Source: Lutibacter sp. B1
GTDB lineage: Bacteria; Bacteroidota; Bacteroidia; Flavobacteriales; Flavobacteriaceae
DNA: 64,000 nt
Reading direction: 5' to 3'
Assembly (NCBI RefSeq): GCF_012524075.1
Contig: NZ_JAAZUI010000005.1
Span: 101,863-165,862 of the forward strand
Of this stretch, positions 19,575 to 29,637 are shown in pieces. Position 1 is the first letter of the stretch; each line of letters starts with the position of its first letter. A model generated the notes under the pieces. It had not been told where the DNA came from and made no database searches. It saw only the letters and a program-made list of their open reading frames with translations. Made by a program: the position numbers and the translations under genes.

Positions 19575-22500
19575 TTAACGTTTAACAAGTATTTTTACAT
19601 TTTTAACTTCTCCTTTAACAATGGTTTTTAAATAATAAAAACCGCTTCTTAAATGCCCTAAGTTAAGTCTCACTCTTGATTTACCTTTAAGTGCTTCTTT
19701 ACTTACTTGTTCAACCAATTTACCATAAAAATTATATATATATAAATCTACAGTAGTATCTACATTACTATTAAAACTAATTTCTACATAATTAACAAAT
19801 GGGTTTGGATGTACATTTAAATTAGTAATAAATGTATACTCTTCCTCACTGTCACAAGCTCCTAAAGTATCTCCATGTTCTAAATGCCACTTAACAGCAA
19901 ATTCAGAAACACAAAGACTTCTTCCTTTATGACAAATTTCAACTTTTGGATGTCTTGGATTATTTCCACAAGTAACATCAATAACATCTACTGTTGTTTG
20001 AGTAGTAACTGTACAACCTTTGGCATCTGTAACAGTAACTGTATAATCTGTAGTTTCTGTAGGACAAACTTCAATAACATCTGTTATTTCTCCTGTACTC
20101 CACTCATACGTATATGGTGCAACTCCTCCTGTTACCCCTGTTACTGAAAGCGTTGTACAAGAAGCATCTTCATAACCATAATAAACAGTAGTATCTCCTT
20201 CAAATGTCATTTCTAAAGGCTCTGCTTCAAACACTGTAAACTCTTGTGATACAGAGTTATCTAAAGCATCGGTAATAGTTACGCTATACGTACCACCACT
20301 TAATCCTGAAATTGTATTTGTTGAAGTTTCAATACCATCACTCCAAGTATATGTATAAGGTGATATACCTCCTGAAACTATAACGGTAGCTTCACCATCC
20401 ATAGTCCCATTACAAGTTACATCAGTTACATTTAACGCATCAATTGTTAAAAGTTTTAATTGTAACCTAGCTGAAACCGGGAAATGGTCAGAAGTTGTAC
20501 GTGTATAATCACTACTGTAAAATTCATAATGAACTCTTGCAGATTCTTCAATATAATTAGGTGACAATTCATTAGAAACCATAATATGATCGATCATATT
20601 TTCATAAGAAACATACGATCTATAATCCTCTTCACTTAAAATACTAGTTAAAAAATCGTAATGTTCAACATCATCAACATAAGCTTTAAAACTAGAATCT
20701 GTTGTAGTAGTTATATTAGCAACAGTTTCATCAATATCATCATTATAATCTCCTAACATAATAATATTAGCCTCAGGATAATACACGTCTAAAGAATCTT
20801 TTAACACCTCTACATCGTATTTACGCATGTCATATTTTAATTGATTATCTCCAGTATTTGCTCTTGCATGAAGATCAATAATATTAACTTGTTGTGTATT
20901 ACCATCAATTGTAACATTTGCAGTTAACATAAATGGTAATCTACCGCTTGCAAAAAAACGAGTGGCATCTCCATCAGGATAATCCTGTAAAGCTGAATCA
21001 TCTCCACCATTATAATATGGATGAATAGACTCTAATAATACTTTTGTTTCAACATCAGAAAAAACAGCAGATTTATAAATAAATCCTACTTTTTGTTTAG
21101 TTCCCTCAGTATCGTTAGGATACGATGTAGCTTCAGATAATACATAGCTGTATCCATCCATTTCGTCAACCATTTCAGCAAATAAAGCATCGTCAGAAAT
21201 TTCTTCAACGGCATAAATATCAGCATCTAAATTTTGAAGCACATTTTTAACACTTTCTTTTTGTATAGCATCTGAATCAGGATTTCCTGCGGCAGGAGAA
21301 TTCGCTTCATCGCCAAACCACTCCATATTCCATGTAACAACATCAAAAGTTTTATCTTTAGAAATAGCCAAATCATCACCTGTTTGTTCATAAGGCTCTG
21401 CACAAGGTAAGTCTGTTTTCATTCTTGGTAATAGTTGAAATATTTCATAATATCTACCAACAACACCTATTATTTCTTCACAGTTTTCAGGTTGTGCCAA
21501 CCCAACAATTTCTGAAGCATCATTATCTATTCGTAACTCTCCACTTCCACTTGCATCAGTTAACATATAATTAGAATTACCAAATAACATATCGCCCGGT
21601 TTTGGAAAACTTGGATTTTCAATACGAACCAACTCCGCCGGATGGCTTACCATTTCACTTAAAGTGATGGTTAAAGGTTCTATTACTAAAGTAGATTCAG
21701 TATCCACTTCAACTGAAGTTACAGGGCTTATTTGCAGTTGATCGTTATAAGAACTTCTAACTCCTGTTATGGTTACAACATCACCTATATTAAATAATCC
21801 TTCTCCATGAACAGAAGCATCAAAAACTGCAATTGCTCCTGTTTCATCTTGAATATAAGCTGAACCTGCAAACTGATCTGAAACCGTTAACACTCCTGTT
21901 ACTTTTACTTCTGTACCATCAGCAGTATTTCGGGCTTCTAAGATTGAAATAAGTTCAACAGGAGGTTCCTCTACTCCGCCTAAACCGTAAGTTCCTATTG
22001 GAAATGGTACAACAGCTGTTTCGTTTAACGATTCATTATCTAAAGCATTTATTCCGCTAAAACTCCAATCATCAATTATAAATGTAGTGCCGTCAGGTCC
22101 TGTGTTATCTTTTCTATAGGCCCAACCATCCATATAATCCCAAGGTTGACCGGTACCATCGGTATTAATATCACCAAAAACATCAATCACTTCATCCTGA
22201 TAAAATAATTCAATTGCATCATCCCCATTAATAGATGCGGCAGAAGAAGTAAATGTTGGTTCAAATCCAAAGAAAGAATTAAACCCTGTCGATTCAGAAG
22301 CTACATAAATAAAAGTTCCCGCTGTTGCAGAACCTGAAAAAGTGAATTCTTTTCCATCAGTTCCGCCACCGTTATTTGCTGAACCAAATCCATACACACT
22401 TAAGTCGGCTATATCTTGTTTGGCATAAAACTCAATAGCTTTTGGAACACCTCCTGATAAAGGTCCGTCTACAACACCCGTAATAATTAAATCAGGTCCA

Positions 22501-23882
22501 TAAGAAGCTATAGGGAAAGGAGTTACCGCTTCCGAATTGGCAGTTTCATTATCCAACGCATTAGGTGCACTAAACAACCAATTATCTAACACAAACGTAC
22601 TTCCGTCAGGTCCCGTATTATCTTTTCTATAGGCCCAACCATCCATATATTCCCAAGGTTGGCCACTTCCATCAGTATTAATATCACCAAAAACATCAAC
22701 AACAGCACCATTGTAAAATAATTCAATTGCATCATCTCCATTAATTGATGCTGCACCTGAAGTAAAGGTTGGTTCAAATCCGAAAAATTCATTAAAACCA
22801 GTTGCTTCAGAAGCTACATAAATAAATGTTCCTGCATTTGCAGAACCTGAAAAAGTAAACTCTTGCCCATCAGTTCCTCCTCCATTATTAGCAGAGCCAA
22901 ATCCGTAAACACTCAAATCGGCTACATCTTCTAAAACATAAAATTCTATAGCTTTTGGAACACCTCCTGTTAAAGGTCCATCTATTACACCTGAAATAAC
23001 AATGCTTGATGCTACAGGCAATGTAGTATCCTCTAAGGTAATAACACTAACAGCATCACTCTCTGGAGAAAGATTTCCGGCAGCATCTACAGCCGTTACA
23101 GTAAATGTATATGTTGTATTCGCTGTTAAACCTGTTACTGTATAATTACTTTCGGTTGTTGTTGCTATTTGAGTTGTTCCTTCAAAAATTTGATATCCAG
23201 TAACACCAATATTATCAGTTGAAGCTGTCCAAGCCAAATCGGTTAAAGTTTGAGTTGTATTTGAAGCTGTTAAATTTGTTGGCGTTGAAGGAGCTTCATT
23301 ATCAACTACAACTGTTCCAGAAAAAATTTGTCCATTATTTATACCGCCAAAAGTGTTGGCAGAAGCAGCCTGCCATGTAAAATCAGCATAAACCAATCCT
23401 GTTCCGGCTAATTGTAAGGAATAGCCTACAGGTGTACTACTAGTTTCCGAAATTCCAATATCAACACTTGTCATCCCAACAGCAGCTCCATCTGCAGCAG
23501 TAATAGTCCCCTCATAACTTAAAAACTGAATAATTGTTCCTGAATTATCAACTAAGGCTAACCCATCTGGAGATCCATTTTGGATACCGCTTATTGAAAC
23601 ATATACTGTTCCATACCCATTGGATTGATCAGAAATTACACCTGATAAAGCAGCAGTATCATAAACTGCCCCTCCATTACCATTGTATAAAACTAAATTC
23701 CAACCTGTAAGGTCAGTTCCTGCAGGACCAACAATTTCAATTGCTTCGCCACTATCTGTTCCATCATTATCATAATGGATTTCGTTTATAAAAACTGTTT
23801 GAGCAAGTAAAGTTCCTTTTACGCTCAAAAAAAGAAGAAAAACAAATAAAAATAAATGTTTTTTAAAGTAATTGTGCTTCAT
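19575..23882 (-). CDS. Secreted multidomain endonuclease/exonuclease/phosphatase-like protein with lamin-tail domain and T9SS type A tail
   Basis: 1435 aa. Signal peptide at about 1-28. A lamin-tail domain (FINEIHYDNDGTDSGEAIEI) runs to ~190, then one fibronectin type III domain (~195-285). Two tandem copies of a 171-aa lamin-tail-like module follow (~290-635). An OB-fold segment (VKVTGVLTVSDQFAGSAYIQD) is near 645-735. An EEP hydrolase domain spans ~845-1140 with VTWNMEWFGD (Asn), AVEEIS (Glu), MLGDYNDD (Asp/Asn) and TTSDHFPV (Asp-His), the catalytic pattern of DNase I-like nucleases. SprB-like/PKD-like repeats (~1150-1310) lead to the sorting domain (~1355-1435; NVHPNPFVNYVEISF, ending VKILVKR). 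Likely a surface or secreted nuclease or phosphodiesterase; substrate inferred only. Confidence 0.92.
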   Translation of the reverse strand: MKHNYFKKHLFLFVFLLFLSVKGTLLAQTVFINEIHYDNDGTDSGEAIEIVGPAGTDLTGWNLVLYNGNGGAVYDTAALSGVISDQSNGYGTVYVSISGIQNGSPDGLALVDNSGTIIQFLSYEGTITAADGAAVGMTSVDIGISETSSTPVGYSLQLAGTGLVYADFTWQAASANTFGGINNGQIFSGTVVVDNEAPSTPTNLTASNTTQTLTDLAWTASTDNIGVTGYQIFEGTTQIATTTESNYTVTGLTANTTYTFTVTAVDAAGNLSPESDAVSVITLEDTTLPVASSIVISGVIDGPLTGGVPKAIEFYVLEDVADLSVYGFGSANNGGGTDGQEFTFSGSANAGTFIYVASEATGFNEFFGFEPTFTSGAASINGDDAIELFYNGAVVDVFGDINTDGSGQPWEYMDGWAYRKDNTGPDGSTFVLDNWLFSAPNALDNETANSEAVTPFPIASYGPDLIITGVVDGPLSGGVPKAIEFYAKQDIADLSVYGFGSANNGGGTDGKEFTFSGSATAGTFIYVASESTGFNSFFGFEPTFTSSAASINGDDAIELFYQDEVIDVFGDINTDGTGQPWDYMDGWAYRKDNTGPDGTTFIIDDWSFSGINALDNESLNETAVVPFPIGTYGLGGVEEPPVELISILEARNTADGTEVKVTGVLTVSDQFAGSAYIQDETGAIAVFDASVHGEGLFNIGDVVTITGVRSSYNDQLQISPVTSVEVDTESTLVIEPLTITLSEMVSHPAELVRIENPSFPKPGDMLFGNSNYMLTDASGSGELRIDNDASEIVGLAQPENCEEIIGVVGRYYEIFQLLPRMKTDLPCAEPYEQTGDDLAISKDKTFDVVTWNMEWFGDEANSPAAGNPDSDAIQKESVKNVLQNLDADIYAVEEISDDALFAEMVDEMDGYSYVLSEATSYPNDTEGTKQKVGFIYKSAVFSDVETKVLLESIHPYYNGGDDSALQDYPDGDATRFFASGRLPFMLTANVTIDGNTQQVNIIDLHARANTGDNQLKYDMRKYDVEVLKDSLDVYYPEANIIMLGDYNDDIDETVANITTTTDSSFKAYVDDVEHYDFLTSILSEEDYRSYVSYENMIDHIMVSNELSPNYIEESARVHYEFYSSDYTRTTSDHFPVSARLQLKLLTIDALNVTDVTCNGTMDGEATVIVSGGISPYTYTWSDGIETSTNTISGLSGGTYSVTITDALDNSVSQEFTVFEAEPLEMTFEGDTTVYYGYEDASCTTLSVTGVTGGVAPYTYEWSTGEITDVIEVCPTETTDYTVTVTDAKGCTVTTQTTVDVIDVTCGNNPRHPKVEICHKGRSLCVSEFAVKWHLEHGDTLGACDSEEEYTFITNLNVHPNPFVNYVEISFNSNVDTTVDLYIYNFYGKLVEQVSKEALKGKSRVRLNLGHLRSGFYYLKTIVKGEVKNVKILVKR
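21983..23008. repeat. Internal tandem duplication (two 513-bp copies) in the nuclease-like gene
   Basis: The landmark AAAGGTCC(A/G)TCTA occurs at about 22461 and 22974, 513 bp apart, so each copy encodes 171 aa. The encoded modules share DGPL(S/T)GGVPKAIEFY, LSVYGFGSANNGGGTDG, GFEPTFTS and GWAYRKDNTGPDG. DNA copies have diverged more than the adhesin repeats. Confidence 0.88.
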
Positions 23883-24046
23883 GTTATCGTATAATTTTAA
23901 GGTATGTCTAAAATTACAAATAAATAAAAGCTAATCGTCTGTAAATTATTAACATATTGTTAATTTTATTAAAAGTTTTAAACTTATATCCATTTATTAA
24001 AAAAATTTACTCTTAATTTTTTTTTCTATTTTTATCCAAAAAAAAT

Positions 24047-25582
24047 ATGCTAGTGAAAATTTATGGCAGTGCCGTTTTTGGTGTTGAAGCCACAACTATT
24101 ACTGTAGAAGTAAATATTGATAAAGGCATTGGGTATCATTTAGTTGGATTACCTGACAATGCCATTAAAGAAAGCAGTTACCGAATTTCAGCCGCACTTA
24201 ACAATAACAATTACAAACTTCCCGGTAAAAAAATTACCATTAATATGGCTCCTGCCGATTTACGAAAAGAAGGCTCAGCATACGACCTTACTTTAGCAAT
24301 TGGAATTTTAGCTGCGTCGGGGCAAATTAAATCTGATAAGATTGGTGATTATTTAATAATGGGTGAACTTTCTTTAGATGGAAGTTTACAACCCATAAAA
24401 GGTGCTTTACCTATTGCAATTAAAGCTAGAGAAGAAGGATTTAAAGGTTTTATTCTTCCAAAGCAAAACGCAAAAGAAGCTGCTATTGTTAACAACTTAA
24501 AAGTTTATGGCGTTGAGAATATTACAGAAGTAATCTCATTTTTTGATGAAAAAAGTGATTTAAGTGAAACTGTAATTGATACTCGTGCTGAATTTTATAA
24601 AAATTTAAACAACCCTGAATTTGATTTTGCTGATGTAAAAGGGCAAGAATCTGTTAAACGTTCAATGGAAATTGCTGCTGCCGGTGGACATAATATAATA
24701 CTAATTGGCCCTCCCGGAAGTGGTAAAACAATGTTAAGCAAACGGTTACCTTCTATTTTACCTCCAATGACCTTGCAAGAAGCTTTAGAAACTACTAAAA
24801 TACATTCGGTTGTTGGAAAAGTAAAGGATTCCGGTTTAATAACTCAACGTCCTTTTCGTTCTCCTCATCATACTATTTCAGATGTTGCTTTAGTTGGCGG
24901 TGGACAATATCCGCAACCGGGAGAGATTTCTTTATCACACAATGGTGTTTTGTTTTTAGACGAATTACCTGAATTTAAACGAACTGTTTTAGAAGTTATG
25001 CGTCAGCCTTTAGAAGATAGAGAAGTTACTATTTCAAGAGCAAAATTTACAGTTACTTATCCAAGTAGTTTTATGCTGGTTGCAAGTATGAACCCTAGTC
25101 CAAGTGGTTATTTTAACGACCCCAACGCTCCTGTAACCTCTTCACCTGCCGAAATGCAACGCTATTTAAGTAAAATTTCGGGCCCGCTTTTAGACCGAAT
25201 TGATATTCATATTGAAGTGAATCCCGTTCCTTTTGAAAAACTTTCCGAAGAACAAATAAACGAGCCAAGTAAAGCAATTAGAGAACGTGTTACAAAAGCA
25301 AGAGAAATTCAAATGTTACGCTTTTCGGAATATAAAAATACTCATTACAACGCTCAAATGGGTGTAAAACAAATTCGGAAATATTGCAAACTGAATGATA
25401 ACAGTAAAACGCTTCTTAAAAACGCCATGGAACGTTTAAACTTATCGGCCAGAGCTTACGATAGAATTTTAAAAGTTTCAAGAACCATTGCAGATTTAGA
25501 AGGTGTAAATGAAATTTCATCTTCACATATATCAGAAGCAATTCAATATAGAAGTTTAGACAGAGAAGGTTGGTTAGGTTAA
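24047..25582 (+). CDS. comM: YifB/ComM family Mg-chelatase-like AAA+ ATPase
   Basis: 511 aa, normal length. N-terminal Lon-protease-like fold region (FGVEATTITVEVNIDKGIGYHLVGLPDNAIKES; DLTLAIGILAASGQI). Walker A GPPGSGKTMLSKR near 225, Walker B LFLDELPEF near 305, Mg-chelatase C-terminal block from ~405. In naturally competent bacteria ComM is a helicase that promotes branch migration during integration of taken-up DNA. It is widespread in non-competent species too, so DNA uptake cannot be inferred from it alone. Single gene, divergent from the nuclease-like gene with a 164-bp shared upstream region. Confidence 0.93.
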   Translation: MLVKIYGSAVFGVEATTITVEVNIDKGIGYHLVGLPDNAIKESSYRISAALNNNNYKLPGKKITINMAPADLRKEGSAYDLTLAIGILAASGQIKSDKIGDYLIMGELSLDGSLQPIKGALPIAIKAREEGFKGFILPKQNAKEAAIVNNLKVYGVENITEVISFFDEKSDLSETVIDTRAEFYKNLNNPEFDFADVKGQESVKRSMEIAAAGGHNIILIGPPGSGKTMLSKRLPSILPPMTLQEALETTKIHSVVGKVKDSGLITQRPFRSPHHTISDVALVGGGQYPQPGEISLSHNGVLFLDELPEFKRTVLEVMRQPLEDREVTISRAKFTVTYPSSFMLVASMNPSPSGYFNDPNAPVTSSPAEMQRYLSKISGPLLDRIDIHIEVNPVPFEKLSEEQINEPSKAIRERVTKAREIQMLRFSEYKNTHYNAQMGVKQIRKYCKLNDNSKTLLKNAMERLNLSARAYDRILKVSRTIADLEGVNEISSSHISEAIQYRSLDREGWLG

Positions 25583-25645
25583 TTACAAACCTTAAACTTT
25601 TGTTAAAGTTTTAATATTTCACCAACTATCCAATTTTCAAAATAG

Positions 25646-25653
25646 TAAATTTG
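25646..25653 (+). promoter_or_regulatory. Probable -7 promoter element (TAAATTTG) for the tricorn-type protease
   Basis: Exact TAnnTTTG match 27 bp before the ATG at 25681; no -33 TTG at ideal spacing. Confidence 0.45.
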
Positions 25654-25680
25654 AAAATACAGCCTTTTTAATTCTATTTT

Positions 25681-28600
25681 ATGAAAAAATCACATCTACT
25701 CTTCACTTTTTTAATTGCTTTTACAATAACTACTTATTCCCAAAACAACCCTTTGATCAATTTTCCTTCTTTAAGTCCCGATGGAAAAACAATAGCTTTC
25801 AATTATCAAGGAGATATTTGGACTGTTTCAACATCAGGAGAAAATTTAAAAAGATTAACAATACATGAAGGTTACGATACTAATCCTGTTTGGAACTCTG
25901 ATGGAAAGACTATTGCTTTTAACAGCGATCGTTTTGGCAATGATGATATTTTTACAATTCCGGCAGTCGGAGGAATACCAACTAGATTAACATACCACTC
26001 TGCCAACGACCAAGTAACTGATTTTACATCTGATAATGAAATTGTTTTTACAACTGTGCGAGATTTTGTTCAATTGGAAAGAGAACCGGAAATTCATTTA
26101 ATTTCAGCAAACGGAGGCACACCTTTTAGACTTTTGAATAGTGTTGGTTTTGATGCTAAACTATCTCCAAACAAAAAATTTATTGCTTTTACACGTGGTT
26201 CTTGTAGAATTGAAAGAGAAGCTTATAAAGGTCCGGCAAATAGAGATTTGTGGCTTTACGATATTAAAAACGATAAATTTATTCAGTTAACAACCTTTGA
26301 AGGACAGGATTTATCACCTCAATGGGCCAATAACAACACTATTTATTTTCAATCTGCAAGAAGCGGAAAATACAATGTTCACAAATTAACTATAGATAAT
26401 AGTGGAAATAAAACAGAAGAAATAACGCAAATTTCTGATTTAAAAGATATGGGGTTATACTCTTTTAGTTTAAGTAAAAATGGAACAGACGCTGTTATGG
26501 TTTCCGGTGACAAATTATGGTTATTGAATGTTGAAACAAAAAAAACAATTCCTTTAAAAATAGAAATAAGTAGCGATTACAGATTTGATCCTGTAGAAAG
26601 AAAAACTTACACTAACAATGCATCAGAAATTGAAGTATCTCCAAACGGAAAATTAAGCGCCTTAGTAATTAGAGGCGAAATTTTTATAACTGAAAATGAT
26701 ACAAAAAAAAGCAGAACTATAAATGTATCTAACTCTCCTTACAGAGATTTTGATATTATTTGGTTGAATGACGAAACATTGCTTTTTGTTTCAGATAGAA
26801 ATGGCATTAATAATTTATATACCGTTACATCAAGCGACAAAACAAACAAAAATATATTCACAAGTTTAAAACATTCAATAACTCAAATTACCAAAGACAC
26901 TGAAGGTATTACCAATCCAAAATTATCGCCCAACAAAAAATTAGTCGCCTACAACAAAGGTTATGGCAAATTAATTGTTTCATCAATTTCAGAAAATGGG
27001 AATCTAAACTATGATATTACTTTGCTCGATGGCTGGGATACACCTTCAGGTATTGCTTGGTCTCCAGACTCAAAATGGTTATCTTATAGTTTAAGTGATT
27101 TATATTTTAATGAAGAAGTTTATATACATAAGGCCGATAACAGTAAAAAACCGGTAAATATTTCAATGCATCCAAAATCGGATATTGGTGCTATTTGGAG
27201 TAAAGACGGTTCTAAAATAGCTTTCTCTTCCAATAGAAATAATGGAGATCATGATGTTTGGTTTGTTTGGTTAAGAAAAAAAGACTGGGAAAAAACAAAA
27301 CAAGATTGGGAAGAAACCACAGAAGATGAAAAGCCTAAAAAAGATGAAAAGTCAGAAGAAAAAACAGAGAAAAAAGTTGAAGATATAATTATTGATTTTG
27401 ATGATATTCACCAAAGGCAAGAACAAGTTACATCGTACAACGGAGGCGAATTTTTAAGAGCTATATCTAAAGATGGTAAAACATTTTATTACACCACAGG
27501 AAATAGTGGCAGAGGAAATCCCGATGTTGATTCAGACTTGTTTCAAATTAATTGGGATGGAAAAGAAAATAAAGCTTTAACAAAAGAAAATACCCGACCA
27601 ACTAATGTTTCTTTAGATTTCAAAGAAGATTATATTTATTTTATTAGTAAAGGAAAAACTTCCCGAATTAAATTATCAGGAAATAAAAAAGAGAATATTC
27701 CTTTTAATGCTATAATGGATATTGATTATAATGAAGAATCTAATCAAATTTTTGAAGAAGCCTGGAAAGTTATAAATGACAGATTTTACGATCCTAAACA
27801 TCACAATCAAAATTGGAACGAACTCAAAAAAATATATAAGCCTTTGGCTATGAAAGCCTCTACGAGAGAAGATTTTAAAATGATTTTCAATAAAATGTTA
27901 GGGCAAATAAATGCAAGCCATATGGGTATGTATAGAGGTGAAGATCGAAAATCGGTTCAAGAAGAAAGCACCGGCTTGTTAGGTGTTGAACTGATTCCTA
28001 CTAAAAATGGAAAATTACAAATTTCAAAAGTTGTTCCAAATTCTGCTGCAGACAGAGAAGCCAGTAAGCTATCTATTGGAGATATTATAAATTCTGTAAA
28101 TGGAAAAAACGTATCTTCATCAAAAAACATTTATGAGTTTTTAACGTACACCAATAATGAGAAAATTATTTTAGGAATTTCTTCAAACGGAAAAGAAAAA
28201 GAAGTAATAATTAGACCTAAATCAAATTCAAGATCAGATAATTATAATGCTTGGGTAAAAGAACATAAACGTTTAACTGACAAATATTCAAATGGCAAAT
28301 TAGGTTACATCCATATACAAGGGATGAATTGGACAAGTTTTGAAACTTTTGAACGTGAATTAACTGCCGCCGGATTAGGAAAAGAAGGTATTGTGATTGA
28401 TGTTAGGTATAACGGAGGAGGTTGGACAACAGATTATTTAATGGCTGTTTTAAATGTAAAACAACATGCATATACTATTCCAAGAGGCGCTGCTAAAGAT
28501 TTAGAAAAAGAAAATAAAAAATTTACTAACTATTATCCGTATAGTGAACGTTTACCTTTAGCTGCATGGACAAAACCCACCATAGCTTTATGCAATCAAA

Positions 28601-28893
28601 ACAGCTATTCTAATGCAGAAATTTTTTCGCATGCATATAAAGAATTGAAATTGGGGAAACTAGTTGGAACTCCTACTTTTGGAGCTGTTATTTCTACAGG
28701 TGGAAAAACATTGATAGATGGATCTTATGTTAGAGTTCCTTTTAGAGGTTGGTATGTAAAATCTTCAGAAAAAAATATGGACTTTACGCCTGCAATGCCT
28801 GATATTGTGATTGACAATTATCCTGATGAGAAAGCGAAAGGAACTGACTCTCAATTAAAAAAAGCAGTTGAAGAACTTCTAAAACAATTATAA
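25681..28893 (+). CDS. Tricorn-type S41 peptidase with N-terminal beta-propeller
   Basis: 1070 aa. Signal peptide at 1-20 (ITTYSQ). WD40/TolB-like propeller repeats fill residues ~25-590 (FPSLSPDGKTIAFNYQGDIW, NPVWNSDGKTIAFNSDR, AIWSKDGSKIAFSSNR). A charged Lys/Glu linker lies near 545-565. The C1 helical part starts near 690 (FEEAWKVINDRFYDP). A PDZ domain lies near 762-845 (LQISKVVPNSAADREASKLSIGD), and the S41 catalytic domain from ~870, with the nucleophile Ser in NSYSNAE near 970 and substrate-binding GGGWTTDY. Exported, probably periplasmic, peptide-degrading protease. Single-gene unit with its own terminator. Confidence 0.93.
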   Translation: MKKSHLLFTFLIAFTITTYSQNNPLINFPSLSPDGKTIAFNYQGDIWTVSTSGENLKRLTIHEGYDTNPVWNSDGKTIAFNSDRFGNDDIFTIPAVGGIPTRLTYHSANDQVTDFTSDNEIVFTTVRDFVQLEREPEIHLISANGGTPFRLLNSVGFDAKLSPNKKFIAFTRGSCRIEREAYKGPANRDLWLYDIKNDKFIQLTTFEGQDLSPQWANNNTIYFQSARSGKYNVHKLTIDNSGNKTEEITQISDLKDMGLYSFSLSKNGTDAVMVSGDKLWLLNVETKKTIPLKIEISSDYRFDPVERKTYTNNASEIEVSPNGKLSALVIRGEIFITENDTKKSRTINVSNSPYRDFDIIWLNDETLLFVSDRNGINNLYTVTSSDKTNKNIFTSLKHSITQITKDTEGITNPKLSPNKKLVAYNKGYGKLIVSSISENGNLNYDITLLDGWDTPSGIAWSPDSKWLSYSLSDLYFNEEVYIHKADNSKKPVNISMHPKSDIGAIWSKDGSKIAFSSNRNNGDHDVWFVWLRKKDWEKTKQDWEETTEDEKPKKDEKSEEKTEKKVEDIIIDFDDIHQRQEQVTSYNGGEFLRAISKDGKTFYYTTGNSGRGNPDVDSDLFQINWDGKENKALTKENTRPTNVSLDFKEDYIYFISKGKTSRIKLSGNKKENIPFNAIMDIDYNEESNQIFEEAWKVINDRFYDPKHHNQNWNELKKIYKPLAMKASTREDFKMIFNKMLGQINASHMGMYRGEDRKSVQEESTGLLGVELIPTKNGKLQISKVVPNSAADREASKLSIGDIINSVNGKNVSSSKNIYEFLTYTNNEKIILGISSNGKEKEVIIRPKSNSRSDNYNAWVKEHKRLTDKYSNGKLGYIHIQGMNWTSFETFERELTAAGLGKEGIVIDVRYNGGGWTTDYLMAVLNVKQHAYTIPRGAAKDLEKENKKFTNYYPYSERLPLAAWTKPTIALCNQNSYSNAEIFSHAYKELKLGKLVGTPTFGAVISTGGKTLIDGSYVRVPFRGWYVKSSEKNMDFTPAMPDIVIDNYPDEKAKGTDSQLKKAVEELLKQL

Positions 28894-28896
28894 TTA

Positions 28897-28921
28897 AAAA
28901 AGGGGGAATTCCCCCTTTTAA
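28897..28921 (+). terminator. Rho-independent terminator after the tricorn-type protease gene
   Basis: Perfect palindrome AAAGGGGGAATTCCCCCTTT in an A-rich/T-rich frame, 4 bp after the stop codon. Confidence 0.85.
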
Positions 28922-28961
28922 TTTTAGTATAACTCCCCTAGTCCAGTCTTATTCCTCATCA

Positions 28962-28969
28962 TATCTTTG
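28962..28969 (+). promoter_or_regulatory. Possible -7 element (TATCTTTG) of a small intergenic transcript
   Basis: Exact TAnnTTTG match inside the 306-bp gap, upstream of an isolated terminator. No TTG at the expected -33 position, so this could be chance. Confidence 0.25.
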
Positions 28970-28975
28970 GTACAA

Positions 28976-29050
28976 GAAAAAGAAATATACGTTATTGTTA
29001 ATTTAGGGGAAATTGCAAAAAAAGAATCACTTGGCGCCAAGTGATTTTTT
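28976..29050 (+). ncRNA. Candidate small RNA (~75 nt) ending in a strong terminator
   Basis: The segment between the possible promoter at 28962-28969 and the hairpin at 29025-29050 has no ORF. The hairpin has no gene of its own upstream, because the protease gene already ends with a terminator at 28897-28921. TAGGGGA at 29004-29010 is complementary to TCCCCTA at 28934-28940, just upstream of the predicted start. No known RNA family is recognised. Confidence 0.25.
29025..29050 (+). terminator. Orphan rho-independent terminator
   Basis: Perfect 11-bp stem AATCACTTGGC/GCCAAGTGATT, preceded by A7 and followed by T8. It lies between two same-strand genes but belongs to neither in an obvious way. 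Confidence 0.8.
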
Positions 29051-29163
29051 TTATCATTTTTTTTGCCATTAAAAAACAATTTATTAACAATTAAATAAAA
29101 CTCCTTGATTCTTAATTTTTTACAATTTTAACAATTGTTACTTAAAAATAAGCCCTGTTTTTG

Positions 29164-29171
29164 TATATTTG
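29164..29171 (+). promoter_or_regulatory. Probable -7 promoter element (TATATTTG) for the 145-aa secreted protein gene
   Basis: Exact TAnnTTTG match 28 bp before the ATG at 29200. TTG triplets lie upstream, but not at the ideal spacing. Confidence 0.45.
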
Positions 29172-29199
29172 ATAAAATTTCTTTATTAAAATAAACACT

Positions 29200-29637
29200 A
29201 TGAAAAAAACAGTCTTGAGCTTATTTCTCACTCTAACATTTACATTCGCCTATTCTCAGCTTTTTATTTCGGAGAATAGCAATATTATAGACTTAAAAGC
29301 AAAAAAGGCTAAAATAACTATTGATAATTTTACTTATAAAGGTGATTTTCAAATTTTTACATCTAAAAAAGACAATAAAGATTTTTTAATTTTTTCTTAT
29401 TTTTCCAGAACTATTGTTTTTTCAACAAATAAACCTTTAAATGAAATAATTAATAATAAGTCTATTGATGAATTTGATATTACTGATATTAAAGTCATTC
29501 ACAGTAAAGAAATCAAATCAATAATTCGTGAAATTAAAAAAAGAGGAGTACATAATATCCAAAATTTTATTATTGTTTTTGATGGTTTGGATAATATCAC
29601 TTTTAAAAATCAAAATTCTTTAATTAACCAACAATAA
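29200..29637 (+). CDS. Small secreted protein of unknown function
   Basis: 145 aa. Signal peptide (KKTVLSLFLTLTFTFAYSQ) cleaved near residue 20. The mature protein is Ile/Lys/Asn-rich (IIDLKAKKAKITIDNFTYKGDF; FLIFSYFSRTIVFSTNK) with alternating beta-like patches and a basic stretch SIIREIKKRGV. No domain recognised. It has its own promoter-like element and a strong terminator, so it is likely a single-gene unit. No functional hint from neighbours. Confidence 0.75.
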   Translation: MKKTVLSLFLTLTFTFAYSQLFISENSNIIDLKAKKAKITIDNFTYKGDFQIFTSKKDNKDFLIFSYFSRTIVFSTNKPLNEIINNKSIDEFDITDIKVIHSKEIKSIIREIKKRGVHNIQNFIIVFDGLDNITFKNQNSLINQQ

